A stretch of 64,000 bases of DNA from positions 354,520,591 to 354,584,590 of the forward strand of contig NC_073693.1 in NCBI RefSeq assembly GCF_029784155.1. Direction: 5' to 3'. Below, piece after piece: positions 35,854-48,332 of this stretch (position 1 is its first letter; each line of letters starts with the position of its first letter). The notes under the pieces are model-generated. The model worked only from the letters and a program-made list of their open reading frames with translations, had not been told where the DNA came from and ran no database searches. Source of the DNA: Uranotaenia lowii. Taxonomy: Eukaryota > Arthropoda > Insecta > Diptera > Culicidae. The position numbers and the translations under genes were made by a program.

Positions 35854-38299
35854 AAAAAAAACTCGAAAAATAAAGTTTGAATATAATGAAACTTCTAATT
35901 CTGTTTGGAGCTGAAAGCACATTTAAAAACAGCTGAAAGTTGCATAACCTAAATAGACTCAAACAGAATGATTTCTAAACGCGATAAACTTCAGAGCCAT
36001 CTATATCAACCCCTTTCAGTCACCGGAACATACGAATAATTTTCCGGTTTTATTGCAAATGCACTAACTTTCAATATTTCATTCGTGTCCTCTATTTATT
36101 TTTTTATAAGAGAAGCTTGACATGCACTACTTTATGTTTCTTTGAAGAAATAATCTTTTTTTAACTCTATTTAAGCGTACATCTTTCTAAGTTATGATGG
36201 CTGGGATAATGCGGGAGCTCAGAAACCGGAATTCGGATAAGCGGGCTTCTACTGTATATCGTTTCTCCTGACTCTTTGGTTAAATGATTTCAATGTACTC
36301 TTTTTGGTGTTGCGGAATATGGTAACCCTAGGCTAGCATCTTAAAATGCTAAAACCACCAGACCATAGAAAGTGAACATGTACACTATGACCGGGATTCA
36401 ATCTCAGCTTAGATGACTTGAACTTCTACTTCTACATTTTCAATTCAGAATTAGAGACGAATAAATAGAGTTTCTTTGCTGCTGTCTAACCTTTAGATTC
36501 TAAATGGCCTCTTCTCTCATTTATCCCCTTCTCTATCTTTCGTTCACTTTTTCTTATTTGATCAACTTCCTCTACTCATGTGTCCCTAGTATCATGTTTT
36601 CTGCTAATCATTTATTTCGATCTTCAGTCTGCTAGTTCGCTTTCAATCGGCTACTTCTCCCTTCATTTATTTATTTATTTCTTACCCTTGCATCCAGTGT
36701 TCTGTCTCCTTATCACCTTTCTTATGTCTCTTTAGTCCTGTATTCTGTTTTCCGCTCTCTGACTTTTTAGATGAAGACTTCGAAAGTGATGTAAGATACG
36801 AATTTAAGATTCGGAATTCAATTTAAACATAAATTTCATAAATAGCTATTAGTCATAAAATCAGGTCTGGCATGGCATGGTCACGTTCAGGAACGCCAGC
36901 CTTTTCGCTACTTCGTATTTGGCCCACGCCGTAATCTCAAGGATAATGGAAATGTGATGGTACTCTTTTTATTCTAGCATTGACCTTCATTGTTTTCAAA
37001 CAAATGATTTCTAACAAAACTAAAAAAAAAATTAAAATAATCTTTTTCAATTTATGACTATTCTTTGATCATCAACATTACTTTCATAAAACTCCGATTA
37101 TTATAGCCCTTCTTCTCCGTAGTTTTCAATGAAAACCTGATGACATACCAAAGCGAATACGAATTTAACTGCGGTTGTAATCATCTAAACTATTCAATTT
37201 ATTTTCTTCGCCACTGAAATCGATTAGAGCTGAAATACTGAAAGTGAACGAAATACCGTTCGCTTTTCTGTACGGTCCCATTCAACTGTTGCACTGGCCT
37301 AGGAAGTAGAAAGAATAACTGTTCAATAATCACACCACATCAAACGTAGCTTATCACAATCGGAAAATAAATCCAAGGTAACCTTCAAGACTTACTTCAT
37401 CTCCGTTCAATTTCCAATGTTTCACATTTCTTCAAATTGTATTTGAATTAACAGTTTCATATTATATCTAATATTGTAGAATTTCTTCATTTGCACAATC
37501 CAAATTGTTTGCGTTCCAATTGCATTCAAATGTAAAATTCTATCACATTTTTCAATGGAGAAAGGTGAAGCGTCAAGTTATTACAAACACCTAAAACCAT
37601 GTACCCATTAAGATCTTTTACAAACGAGCTGCTGAATATCTCTTTTCCACTGACTCCTTTCAAGTTTGTTCTGTCAAAGGCTGATATGCATATCATATTG
37701 CCTTTCTTGTTTTAACTATTTTGCGCCTGTCTGTTTCCTTCATTCACAAGAACAAGCGCCCAAGAATTTATCGATATTTAAATAAAAGATTTTAAACTAG
37801 ACTTTTATACGTTTTCGAGATTAATGTTGTTTTTCTCAATAATTATTTAGTTTTCTATATTTTAGGTTCATATTTCATTTTAATAACATATGCATTATTC
37901 GTTCCTTTCCGATTCGTCCAATTTTAAAACTCCTCATTCCTTAAGTGAATACGTTTAAATGTTTCAAATAGTTTTTTTCCCATGAGCTCAGTATCAGTAT
38001 CAGTTTCTGTAGCCTTTTTCTGAAATTATTAACTCATCATTCTGCCATCATGCTTATTCTTTTTCTTTCAACATACAATATTTTTCGATTTGACTAAATT
38101 TATTTTAGCATCCTTTTTTTTGACGTATTTTCAAGTTGACTTGTAGCTAGCATTTCTTTCACTAAGTTCTTAGCACACTCTCAGTGTCCTTTATCATCTT
38201 CCCACTTTCTCAGTTAACTTTCATACATAAGTAAAGCGACATCCAAACACACTTCACTAACTGGAAGGCAAGCAGTTTCCCAACACGCTTGTTCTCCCT

Positions 38300-38820
38300 T
38301 CTTGCTTTTTTCGAACTGACAAGCGGACTTCCAGCATGCTTGTTTTCCAAGGAAGGCAAGCGAACCACGCCTTTTCTCTTCTTCCCAAAATTCTACTAAC
38401 GGACTTCCAGCACGTTTTGATTACTGATAGCCAAGCGGACTCTCAACGCGCTTGTATTCCCATCGCTTTTTTTTTCTTTCAAATTAACCAGCAGTGGAGC
38501 CTCAGCATGCTAGGCTTATTCGAAAACAAACGGACTCTCAGCGCGCTTGCTCTTTAATTAGGTTTACCAGCGGACTCCCATCACGCTGCTTTTTAACGAG
38601 AGGCAAGCGGACTCTCAACGCGCCTGCTCTCTCAAAATTCTACTAGCGGACTCCCAACACGCTTTGTTTACTGATGGACAAGCGGACTCTCAACGCGCTT
38701 GTATTTCCATCACTTTTCCTCTTTCAAATAAACCAGCGGACTCCCAGCACGCTATATATTCAAAAGCACAACAGCCTCTCTCGGCTCTCTAGCTTAAGCG
38801 GACTCTCGTCTCGCTGTTCT
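38300..38820 (-). repeat. Imperfect repeat array near the primer-binding site
   Basis: About twelve variants of AGCGGACTCYCARCRCGCTT (plus strand) spaced by roughly 30-75 bp, for example near 38440, 38530, 38567, 38606, 38645, 38679, 38734 and 38799. Units alternate between CTCTCAACGCGCTTG and CTCCCAGCACGCT types. In the element's RNA this lies just downstream of the primer-binding site, where packaging signals usually are. Confidence 0.65.
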
Positions 38821-38953
38821 TATTGCCTTCAGAAAAAAAAACAAACACTTTCACAACACAATTCACTGATTTTCAATATAATTAACGATTAAACCCTCGT
38901 GAAAGGGTGATTTCCTTCATTGTTTTTCTTCTCCTTTGCCGATTACGACAAAA

Positions 38954-38968
38954 CTGTCACGGTTGCCA
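38954..38968 (-). promoter_or_regulatory. Primer-binding site, tRNA-Arg type
   Basis: Minus-strand TGGCAACCGTGACAG starts one base after the LTR end. It resembles the TGGCGACCGTGACA primer-binding site used with tRNA-Arg by known insect LTR elements, with one difference. Confidence 0.7.
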
Positions 38969-38969
38969 A

Positions 38970-39166
38970 TGTGCAGGCTTGAATTACCAGAGGGAAATCA
39001 CCCTTAACACGAGGGCAGTACAATACCGGTAAACACGTCTTGTCCGATCGAACGTTGCTACACGAGAGGACGCATCGACGCTTGCGCAGGAATCATGCGG
39101 CTAGTCTGGTAGTCTGTGTGACGGCTCACCGGAGCTGTTATTATTTGGACAGTGGCGCACCACACA
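38970..39166 (-). repeat. 5' LTR (right copy on plus strand)
   Basis: TG...CA bounded, 197 bp, followed by the duplication ACTTC. A segment at 38990-39015 is complementary to 38894-38918 in the leader, so that the primer-binding site lies in the loop of a possible stem. Confidence 0.9.
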
Positions 39167-39171
39167 ACTTC

Positions 39172-40589
39172 CATATATTGCAAACATAATGACAATTTTC
39201 TCATGAACCTATGCCTTTGGCAGATAGAAAAGTTTTACGTGGACATTCATTACAAAATTAAAGTAATTTCCGGTTTGGTTTTATTGTCCAGATTTCGTTG
39301 AAAATATAACCTGTATTTTTCCCGGAATTAAAAGCTTTATTTTTTTATAGTTTTGGATGGCATTAACTTCAAAGGCCTTTCACATCCCATTGGCATGATT
39401 TGCCTTATCAAACTTAAAACCCCAATTCAGTTACTATACTTAAACGAAATTTATCGAACACATATGATTAAAAAACATGAACGACCTTTGGGAGAATAAA
39501 ATGTTTCTCTGCCTGTTTTTTCGACTATTACTTGAGTTCTGGAAAAATCCCGGATAATGCCCGGATTTTTAAATGAAAGTTTTAAGATAAAACAGCCTGG
39601 ATATTCCCGGCCCAGATACGGATATGGCAATCTCACATTAAAAGCATGAAATTTGGTTTACTTAGAAAATGACTGCATAAAACCGAACAGTATAATTTGT
39701 ATTTGTGTTTTAATGTTACAACCGTTCCTCAATGTAAAAATTCAAAAATAAGCTATTTTGACCCATTGCTAGGTACCAACGTGAAGGATTGGAAAAAATA
39801 CTCATATAAATGGCTCCAAACAAATCGCTCGTCATTAGCATAAGAAAGAGGTAAAATTTACCCGGTTCAAATCACAGGATTGCTGCAACGGGATGCCACA
39901 AAATCGGCCACCACCGCTTTTTATCTAAAAGATTTATTTTATTGACACTTGCAACCGATGTAATTATCACACCTTGCAGGGCGGTGCGACCATTTAGTGG
40001 GGAAATGAGAAAAAGACGTCGCATCGATTGGTAGTCGGCGAATCGACAAATAAATTAATGTCTAGCCATTGCTGTTTCTGTTCGCTAAATTGCACACCTT
40101 CGTCGGTGTTTTTCTTCTCTCAACAACTTTGAGAAAGCCTTTTAGTCAAAGGTGTGTTTTCTGATCGAATCTTAAAGCCAAGCATAATTAAAAGCCTGAG
40201 CTGTTGCGAACGATTGCGATTGCAATTGATTTCTGCTACAAGATAACTTCGAATCAAATCAAATGTGGCAGAGCTCTGATCCGGGTAATTAGCGCCACTG
40301 CTAGCTCTAATGAGCAAAAGCAAATCTTAATGAACGCGTTGAAATCCATTTTATTTTAAATTATGTTTGTTCGAAATAGAAATTTGGAAAAAAATTGTCA
40401 GAAGTATTACCTAGTAAATTAAACATTTTTTTTTGGGAAAGGAACCCTCAATTAGCAAATGACACATATTGAGTAACAATTTAAAAAGTGAAAACACACC
40501 TCACAACTTTTCAGGTGCAGTTTTCCTTCGCGTCAATTGGACCTGTTTCAGTATAACTGCAAGCTAAAGTTACTAATAATAATGTCTTC
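39172..40589. repeat. Mixed; CCCGG-rich dispersed repeat at 39520-39640
   Basis: 39530-39640 has TCCCGGATAATGCCCGGATT and ATATTCCCGGCCCAGATACG, similar in words to 57935-57990 (GCCGGGCCAAATCCGG, CGGGCATCCCGGCC). It may be a degraded common repeat. 39900-40110 looks unique and GC-balanced. No gene recognised. Confidence 0.35.
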
Positions 40590-41950
40590 TTTCCGGTTTC
40601 AGAAATAATTTTAGGATCGTTTCCACCCGAATCACGCCATAAATTGCCTAATGAGGGGTATCACATTCAGACCTGGCCAAATTTACCCAATTGTACGTTT
40701 CGAGCTTTTTGTTCGGTTCAGGTCCAGCATCAGCAGCAATTCGATTATGGGACCATCTTGTTTTGAAGTTTTTTTTATCGTTTCTGTTATATGGTGCCAG
40801 GAATTCGAAATCGAACGTGTTAATTTGTATACAGGCAGCAATGCGATTTTCTCCCGATTGCTCAATCTTCGAAAAGCTTGCCGGGAGCTGCACGAAAAAA
40901 AAATTTCACTGCATTTTAATGCGGTCATTCTTAAAATCCTCGAGCCTTGCCGAATGACCCAATGATCTTTTTTTTCCTTGTTGGTAGTCCACAAATTAAC
41001 ATTCGGAGTCTGATCAAATCGAAACGCACAATTTACACAACTTTCCCACTCGAGATTGACATTGTATGTATCGGGAGTTTCCCCGAAACACATCACGATA
41101 AACGAACGAAGATCATTTACGAATTGATGGATCGACAACCAGAGGCGGACATTTGTGAATGACGACGACTCGTTGGTAAAACGTCAATTTCATAATCATA
41201 GCACAAACGACTCCTTTTCCCCTCCTCAAGCAATCATTAGTCGGCATGACCAGAAGACCCAGAAGACTTTAAGAATTTGCTCCCTCCAAGAGACCCCGAT
41301 AATCCTGACGTCCAAGAGCTTCAGCTTCAAATCGAACCGAGAAGCCAGAATTGACAGTGAGTACATTTGTACGACTGTTGCGAAACAAATCGAAACTGAT
41401 CATTGGAGGTCATTAAAATCGTATGAAATCAATTGGGCTCTTGAATTAAGTTATTTTCGTTAATGTCTTAATAAGCAGCCAGAAAGACGTAAAAGTAGAA
41501 AAAAAAGGGAAAAATTACTCTGACCTAATCAATGGGTCAGTGTCGAGTCCGGTTGATGACGTCAGGTTCGGACAAGTATTTCAGTTTATGAAATGTTTAA
41601 TTTCACTGGAGCCGCTTGGAAACCACAATCCGAAGAAGGACAAAGTTGTGACAAATTTGAAGAGGTCCGTTTTATGTTAAGTGGTGGGTAAGAGGGGGTT
41701 TCCGGAAAAAACGATGTGTTTAAACTGAATATTTTATCATTTTATTCTGATGAATTGACAGCTTGTAAGGAGTGCATTCGAAAAAAATGCAACACTTTGT
41801 TTTGTTAATAAATTTTGAATGCAGGGATGGAAATTAATGAAATGTTTAGGGAAGCTTCTTATAATGTAATGTATGTATACGTGTGAAAATTGGTGAAAGT
41901 GATTTTTGAGATAGCGTCCAATACAGAAGCTATTTGACAGAATTTTTTGA
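40590..41950. other. Unique-looking, GC-balanced non-coding block
   Basis: Several overlapping open frames on both strands (for example 40683-41138 minus, 151 codons) show no domain, and the two strands are equally open, which argues against coding. No repeat hallmarks. Confidence 0.4.
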
Positions 41951-42012
41951 GCAGGATCGAGAAAAATCCAGGAAAGTCTCAGTGAGAGACTTAAAAACAG
42001 CCGGAAATCAAC

Positions 42013-42176
42013 TTACATGGTCCCGCGTCGCTACTCCGGCTCATAGAGCCGTGGTAAAAGACCTCCACTGTTGACGATTCGGAGCCAGCGTATTCACTTG
42101 CTCCCAGTAAAGACTCTCGTCGACAGTTCGTATTTTGGCGGCTGGGCTTCGCCGCCACGAGTTCCTGGATCTACCC
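42013..42176 (-). pseudogene. RTE-like element, 3'-end fragment
   Basis: The complement matches the C-terminal coding end at 46353-46520 (AGGAACTCGTGGCGGCGAAG, then CCGCCAAAATACGAACTGTC, then CAACAGTGGAGGTCTTTTAC). It contains the continuous sequence GGTAGATCCAGGAAC (complement of 42161-42175), which is the unoccupied form of the site split by the solo LTR at 45311-46352. Confidence 0.8.
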
Positions 42177-42398
42177 GCAGACACCAGATACCCAGACTGA
42201 CCACTGATTTTGGCGCTTGTTCCGCAGCGCTATCTACGGGTTATCGTGAAACTAACGCCTTATACACAAAAGGAAAAATCTCGATGTGTGTGTGATAACA
42301 TTTGCACTGTGCTATTTATTTTTTTACATCTAGCGATGAACACGGTTGATTACCTACTTTTGATAGAAAAAAAATGACTAGAACATAACATAGACGGT

Positions 42399-44950
42399 GT
42401 GAAACTGATTCTGGAGAAAACCCAATATTACTTTTTTGCTGTAACCGAAACCAAATTGAAACAATCATCACCTTCTGGACCTGTGAGAATTCCATCATAT
42501 GATTTCATAAAACACTCCCTGCCAACAGGGAGAGGACGTAGGAGCAGAGTCTGTGGCGGAGTCGGCTTATACGTGAAAAAAGGTTGGGAAGTGTCTCCAG
42601 TACTGAAATCCGAATTTGATCCGAATTTGCCGATTGCATCAAGAATCGAATTTCTCGCAATAAGCGCACAAATCAACAACCTCAAGATCGGAGTAGTAGT
42701 TTTCTACAACACTTCGTGCAGTAATCTACATTTCGGCCAATGCTATGAAGAACTACTATTTAAGTTAGCGGATTTGAGCTTCGATCGTCTATACCTTGTA
42801 GGAGATTTTAACATTAATGTTAAATCACTCCAGCCTTCCACTAATCTTGCCTCCCTCAATCGGATCAATTCGTGCTTCAATTTAACAATATTGCCGACTG
42901 AACCCACCAGAGTTACCGACACCTCTGCAACCACCATTGACCTACTGATAACTGATTCGCCTCAACATGTTCACAAATCGAAGACCATCGTTTGTACCAT
43001 CTCCGATTACAACATTGTTTTTCTTCTGTCTGACATTAGAATGCCACTGATAGAACCGCAAGTGATACTTGTGAATCTTCCAGTCTACAATCTCTTTTGG
43101 ATCTTCACGCACCAGAAAGATGCATCGTTGTTCGCGACAAACGCACGCCGTGGAATACACGCGAGATTCAAAGAGCCGTAAAAAATTGTGATATGGCTTA
43201 TGCACTTTATTCGAGGAATCCTAACCGTAGACGAGGGAATGAGGAATGGGCATACTTCATAAGAAACCTTAACCAAGCCAAAACGCTCATAACAGCAGCC
43301 AAGAGACGATATTCCGGACAGTTTTTCGATGCTGACCTTCCAGCGAAAAAACTATGGAGCAATCTCAAAAGAGAAGGTGTGCACAACAACGCTAAGAGTA
43401 CCATCAACAATAATGAACTAGATACCAATGAGCTCAATACTTCCTTCTCACATGGCCATCAGCAACTCTCTACCACTTCAAGTGAGCCCCCATCTCTTCA
43501 AAAGCAACATGTAGAGGTAGACAGAGGACCGGTCATTTATCCCCTTTTCAATTCCTCATCCACTTCCATGGATGAAATCTGCAAAAAAAATTTGAAATTG
43601 ATTCGAATGCCACCGGATGGGATAGAATACCCATCTCGTTCATTAAGATGCTCTGCCCGTTCATTCTTGGAATTTTGAATCATATATTTGATTGCATAAT
43701 AGAAGCCAATACTTTTCCAGCTTTATGGAAAAAAGCTATAGTAACACCAATCGTCAAAATATCCAACCCGACACAGCCTAAAGATTTCAGGCCAATTAGT
43801 AAGCTACCTGCAGTTTCTAAGGTATTGGAAAAAATAATGATGTCACAAATCACACAACATCTAACCCATAACGAACACTCTCTGCTTGCTTCTTGTCAAT
43901 CTGGCTACCGTAAGCCCTACAGTACCACCACAGCCCAAAGTCACCCAGCAAAGTCACTCATGACATTTATAACAATTTCGACAATAACAACTGCACATTA
44001 ATGGTACTAGTAGATTTCTCGCTAGCATTCAATTGTGTTGATCATCATAAACTAGGGCTGAAGATCACGAGTGAGTTTCACTTTTCACAACCTGCATGCA
44101 ATCTCATTAAATCTTTTCTTGGCCAACGAAGCCAGGTTGTTCGCTGCAATGGTAGCTACTCAGCCGAATGCCAACTCAACGATGGTACTCCACAAGGGTC
44201 ATGCTTAAGCGCCCTACTGTTCAGTCTTTACATCAACAATCTGCCCTCCTCTTTGATATGTCACTACCAGCTATATACGGACGATCTTCAAATATACACC
44301 TCCGGCCCTGCTAGCGAAGTAGACAGATTAGTGAATGCGATCAACGAAGACCCGCAATCAATTAAGCTATGGGCAAACGCGAATAGGCTGTATCCTAATC
44401 CAAAAAAAAACGCAAGCTATCATTTTCAGCAAGGCGGGACAAATAAACCCAAATAACTGAATCATATTCTGTGGAGAGACCATCCCCATATCTAGTAAGG
44501 TTGCGAATCTGGGACTAACTATGGACTGTAACCTCAACTGAAAACTTCATGTGAATCAAATTACAATGAAAGTATTCAACACCCTTCGAACTTTTCGACG
44601 TTTTGCTCCAGTCCTCTCACAACCTACCAGACTGAAACTGGTGCAATCCGTAATTGTACCGATTTTTACTTACTGTGATGTCGTTTAATATCCCGGACTA
44701 TCTGTAGCTCTTCAAGAGCAACTGCATAGGTGCTTCAAACTTCTGTGAGATTTGTTTTCAATCTCAGACGTCGAGATACAACAGCCATTGTATGCAGAGC
44801 TATTTTGGGGCACGATTTGCTACACAATTTCGAAATCAGGATACTAGACATCATGTGGCAAGGGTACCAAAGCTTGTTACCCAATTATCTACGACAACAC
44901 CTGCAAAGAGGACAGCTCGAGAGGTCTCGCAACTTCATCATACCCAGACA
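42399..44950 (+). pseudogene. CR1/L2-group non-LTR retrotransposon, endonuclease plus RT, decayed
   Basis: The endonuclease portion (42399-about 43060) shows AVTETKL, GGVGLYVKKGW, LYLVGDFNIN and TTIDLLITD, but the catalytic SDH is SDYN, so it is dead. RT pieces follow in shifted frames: DFRPISKLPAVSKVLEK (about 43783), LVDFSLAFNCVDHHK (about 44004), DGTPQGSCLSALLFSLYINN (about 44182), a YTDDLQIY box (about 44273, normally YADD) and a C-terminal stretch ending QLERSRNFIIPRHTT (about 44906-44950). Several frameshifts separate them, and 43090-43600 keeps a linker with little similarity. Clade assignment is from motif style (no RNase H, CR1/L2-like C-terminus) and is tentative. Confidence 0.75.
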
Positions 44951-44961
44951 TACCACATCGA

Positions 44962-45178
44962 CATACCACTGATGGCATGGGTTCGATTCCCATCTCGGTA
45001 CTGGGTGTTAAAAGTTAATCTTAAGTTGTCCATGTCATTTATTCAGTCTGTAAAGCCTAAATCGGCTAACACGGTGTATGTCTTTTTTTTTATAATGTGT
45101 TGTAGTTACGTTGATTCTCCAATGTAGTACCAAAGGAGGCAATCGTTACTCAATAAAATTACAATTACAATTACAATC
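44962..45178 (+). repeat. tRNA-derived SINE-like segment with (TTACAA)n tail
   Basis: ATGGGTTCGATTCCCAT (44977-44993) is a perfect T-arm/B-box hairpin. It is followed by a body containing ATTCAGTCTGTAAAGCC and CGGCTAA...GGTGTATG (45041-45082), and by ATTACAATTACAATTACAAT (45158-45177). The body also occurs at 3752-3793 without the head. An A box was not found, so the head may be partial. Confidence 0.55.
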
Positions 45179-46520
45179 AAAGGGCGCTAGAAATCGAGAT
45201 TCGGGAACGTAAGTGGAGATGGATTGGGCATTCGCTGCGGATAGATGAGAACGAGATTTGCAGAGAGGCGCTTCAAAGGAATCCAGAGGGACATCGAAGG
45301 AGAGGTAGATTGTTACTGCCAGATCCAAAAGGGATCCCGCCTAAGCCCTCGAATCCCTGGCCGTTTCTCTGGGGATTCAGTGGAGGGTGGGCTGTGTGCC
45401 CACAGGGCCTTCTTTTGTTGGCTGAGCTCAAGCGTGAGGCAACGGAGGTCTCAAGGTCGGCTCCTGGATCTAGTGGACGAATCAGGAGTTCTTTTTAGCG
45501 TGTAGAGTAACCAAAACTTTTTATAAATGTACTTTTTGTTTATTGCCCTAACCTTATAAAGTCTGTGTATGTGTGTTTCAGTGTAATTTGTGTGTTTAGT
45601 ACGTAGCTTCACAGGTACCTGTTTAACAAGCTGGGTCCAACTGGCGATGACTCGGTGATGTTCTTCCGGAAAAGCGGCAAAAACCTTCAAAGAGCGGTAT
45701 GGATTTCTGCGTGGGTGGTTTGCTACCCAACGGAGTATTTTGGCGGGATTTGGTGTTTAATGCTGATTGTGGTGGCGGAGATCGTCTTGGCAGATTTGGG
45801 CGGCATGTGGCTGGTGACTTGGCAGATGGTGATGTAACGGATTGTGGCCGAGCTGATCTTGATGTGTCGGACCGAGGTGTTGCTTAACCCCGATATTAGA
45901 ATTCGTCGCTATTGGGTTTGCGACTATTCTAGCACGTTTCAAGATGGGAAACTAGCTGACAGTTTCGGGTCCTGATCCTCTTTGAAACCTTTGTTCGGTA
46001 AAATGATCTTTAATCACCAACACGATAAGTTCAAGGATTCAACGCCTTGAACTCTACTGTTCCGAAGCCAACCGACAAATAGATCGAACACTGGTGATCG
46101 ATCAATTATGGGACGTCTTTTCCCTCCAAAACATCTTGCCTTTCATTTTCCGGTTTTCTTCTCACCCCTTCCATGATTTGCCATAAAACATTAACCAATG
46201 TTTAGATGAGCTTTGCGGTTGTATGTCAAATTGTGTGTGGTGAGGGGTTTGTCTGAATGTTGTGTATAATCAAATATTATCAAGATAAGTCTACCCTAAG
46301 TATAGTGGGAAACGAGCACAAACTCAAGACTCCATAAATACTAACGGTAACAAGATCCAGGAACTCGTGGCGGCGAAGCCTAGCCGCCAAAATACGAACT
46401 GTCGACGAGAGTCTTGACTGGGACCAAGTGAAGACGCTGGCTCCGGATCGTCAACAGTGGAGGTCTTTTACCACGGCCCTATGCGCCCAAAGAATCGACG
46501 TGGACCATTAAATTAGTAAG
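45179..46520 (+). pseudogene. RTE-like C-terminal fragment split by a solo LTR
   Basis: 45179-45310 encodes LEIEIRERKWRWIGHSLRID, then ENEICREALQRNPEGHRRRG. 46353-46520 continues with ELVAAKPSRQ-like coding in another frame and the TTTTACCACGGCCCTATGCG end, then ACCATTAAATTAGTAAGTA. It is the same family as 1-1235. A 1042-bp LTR interrupts it; apart from that, the fragment is colinear with the family. Confidence 0.8.
45311..46352. mobile_element. Solo LTR of an LTR retrotransposon
   Basis: It begins TGTTACTG and ends CGGTAACA (TG...CA with TGTTAC/GTAACA inverted ends) and is flanked by the 4-bp duplication AGAT (45307-45310 and 46353-46356). Sibling RTE copies at 1060-1085 and 42161-42175 read straight through this site, the latter as GGTAGATCCAGGAAC. 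There is no interior, so it is the product of LTR-LTR recombination, or a single LTR. Open frames inside (45245-45887) belong to no known domain. Orientation and superfamily are not determined. Confidence 0.82.
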
Positions 46521-48200
46521 TATGTACCTACGTTTCCAAATTATTTGTTACCAGGTCACTTGACGATCCTCTCATCTACTTGTCGTTGTTCTTGATCGAA
46601 CCCTTGTCCAGTCCAAAGAACCGAACTGCACATCATCTGATAATAAAACTGTCAGTTTCAGTTGCAGAGCAACACGTGTGGTTGTGTCGTTTTGTGTCAA
46701 TTTTTTTCCGCCCTGCTTCGAAGTAGTAATAAAGAAGTCATTATCGATTCAACAATACGAAACGCGATCAAAAGCTAAAATGCGCCAAGGTGGGGAAAAC
46801 GAAAGAAGCAAGGGGGGAAAGTGAATCAGCCCCCGGTTTGCCGATTCCATTCAATTAAAGTCGTCTGCAAGTGCGGAGTTCGACAAAAATCCAAAACAAA
46901 AACAAAAAGAAAGGAAACCAAGAATGCAAAACAGCAGCACTCGAGTGCATCGAAAACCAGAAGGTTCAATTCCGCAACTTTCGATTGCGTGAATCGCAAC
47001 ATGGAATTAAAGTGCGATTTAATTCCACGTTGTCGGGCGGCGAATTGCGAATGTTTTGACGAGGGACTCTTAACTAGCCAGGACGAATCGATTGCGTTTA
47101 AATATTTCGCTGGATTCACTCGCCTCGGGGAGCTCTTTCGGTAAAAGGTCAACCGCAACACCTAGTGTCCTTTTAGGGAACTGGCCTAATTCCGGTGATT
47201 CTGCCTCACAATATTGCTGGCCAAGTTTTCCACCAACAAGATTGACAAGATTACACCTTGAGCAGCAGGAGCAACTGGGAGTCTTTGGGCAACGTTTGAA
47301 TAACTATGTTTGTTTTTGCATAGCAATTTGCATATTTCTCAAGATGCGTGTGCAATTTTTACCCTGCTAAAGTAACGCTTAAAATCGATTCGCAATTTGC
47401 GGCGTCACCCGAGAGGTTTTGCGTGTAACTCAGCTATCAACATTGGCATCATCATCATCATCATTGGACGTCCTGAGTGGTGGACAACTAGCAAAGCATG
47501 GGTTGGCCAACCTGATTGAGGATCTAGTTGAAAGCCTTTCAGGGTCCCGGTTGCTGTAAAATTGCGGGCTTCCGTCTTCCTTCGAGAGGAAAAAAAACTC
47601 CCGGACGGATCAGATTGCGTGTATCGGAGCAATAAAAACGGGGTTGTGAAACTCCTGAATCGTTGCACGAATTGTATCAATTTTGGACCTGGTCCCGGTT
47701 TCCTTTTTTTTCTTAAATTTTCAGATCCACTGCAGTTGCTGGAAAAGTCCTCGGAACATTCGACGATCGAAAAACGGAAGGTAAAATCGTACAATTAGCG
47801 ATAACCGATCATCTTTAGGAATCGTTTGTCGATTCCGAACTTTGTAATTAGTGCGAACCTGAAAGTTTTCATTCATGTCACGTGAATGATTTTTTTTTTA
47901 AATTCAGGTATGAGTGATGGTGGGTCAGGCAATGGCTGATATAATCTTCAAAAAATTCACTAACATACTTGAGGGATGAATAACACGAGAGTGTTAAAAT
48001 CCTAGCAAAACAAAAAAAATCACTAACATACTTAAGTTACAAACTTCGGAAGCAACATTTGTATACAAAAACACTTATTCGATTTTTGTTTTAAAAGAAT
48101 GTGATAAAGATAATATCAAAAAAAAAAAACATGAAGACATAGTTTCTCACATAGTCAGATAGTTTTAAAAAGTTTACGATATTCATAGAAAATTTAAAAA
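46521..48200. other. Unique-looking, GC-balanced non-coding block
   Basis: Contains GTTTTTGCATAGC and AATTTGCATATTTC (about 47311-47338), two octamer-like ATTTGCAT words in a non-repetitive context. Open frames on both strands (46821-47161, 47405-47798) overlap one another and show no domain. Possible regulatory sequence, unproven. Confidence 0.35.
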
Positions 48201-48332
48201 CAAAATCGAGCGATCGATGCAATAGAGCAAAAATAAAAACTTACAAAAAATACTAAAATCACAAAAAAAAAACAAAAATTTACAAAAAAATACAAAAAAA
48301 TACCAAAAAATGAGAATAAATAAAAGAAATGA

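Larger units (their letters stand above)
35642..39166 (-). mobile_element. Complete LTR element without proteins (LARD/TRIM-like)
   Basis: Two 197-bp LTRs bound a 3131-bp interior, and the whole is flanked by the 5-bp duplication ACTTC (35637-35641 and 39167-39171). Minus orientation is shown by the primer-binding site next to the right LTR and the polypurine tract next to the left LTR. No gag, protease, RT, RNase H or integrase motif is seen in any frame, so it must be mobilised in trans. The LTRs differ at only one base that I can see (CATCGGAG versus CACCGGAG), so the insertion appears recent. Superfamily cannot be told from the sequence; 5-bp duplications occur in several. Confidence 0.9.

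Noticed and set aside
40683..41138. 151-codon minus-strand frame as a host gene
   Set aside because: Overlaps equally open frames on the other strand, with no domain, signal peptide or splice context.
42399..43181. Active endonuclease of a non-LTR element
   Set aside because: The catalytic SDH is SDY, and downstream RT is broken by several frameshifts.
45245..45887. Overlapping plus-strand frames within 45.2-45.9 kb
   Set aside because: They cross the boundary from RTE sequence into the solo LTR, so they are chance fusions.
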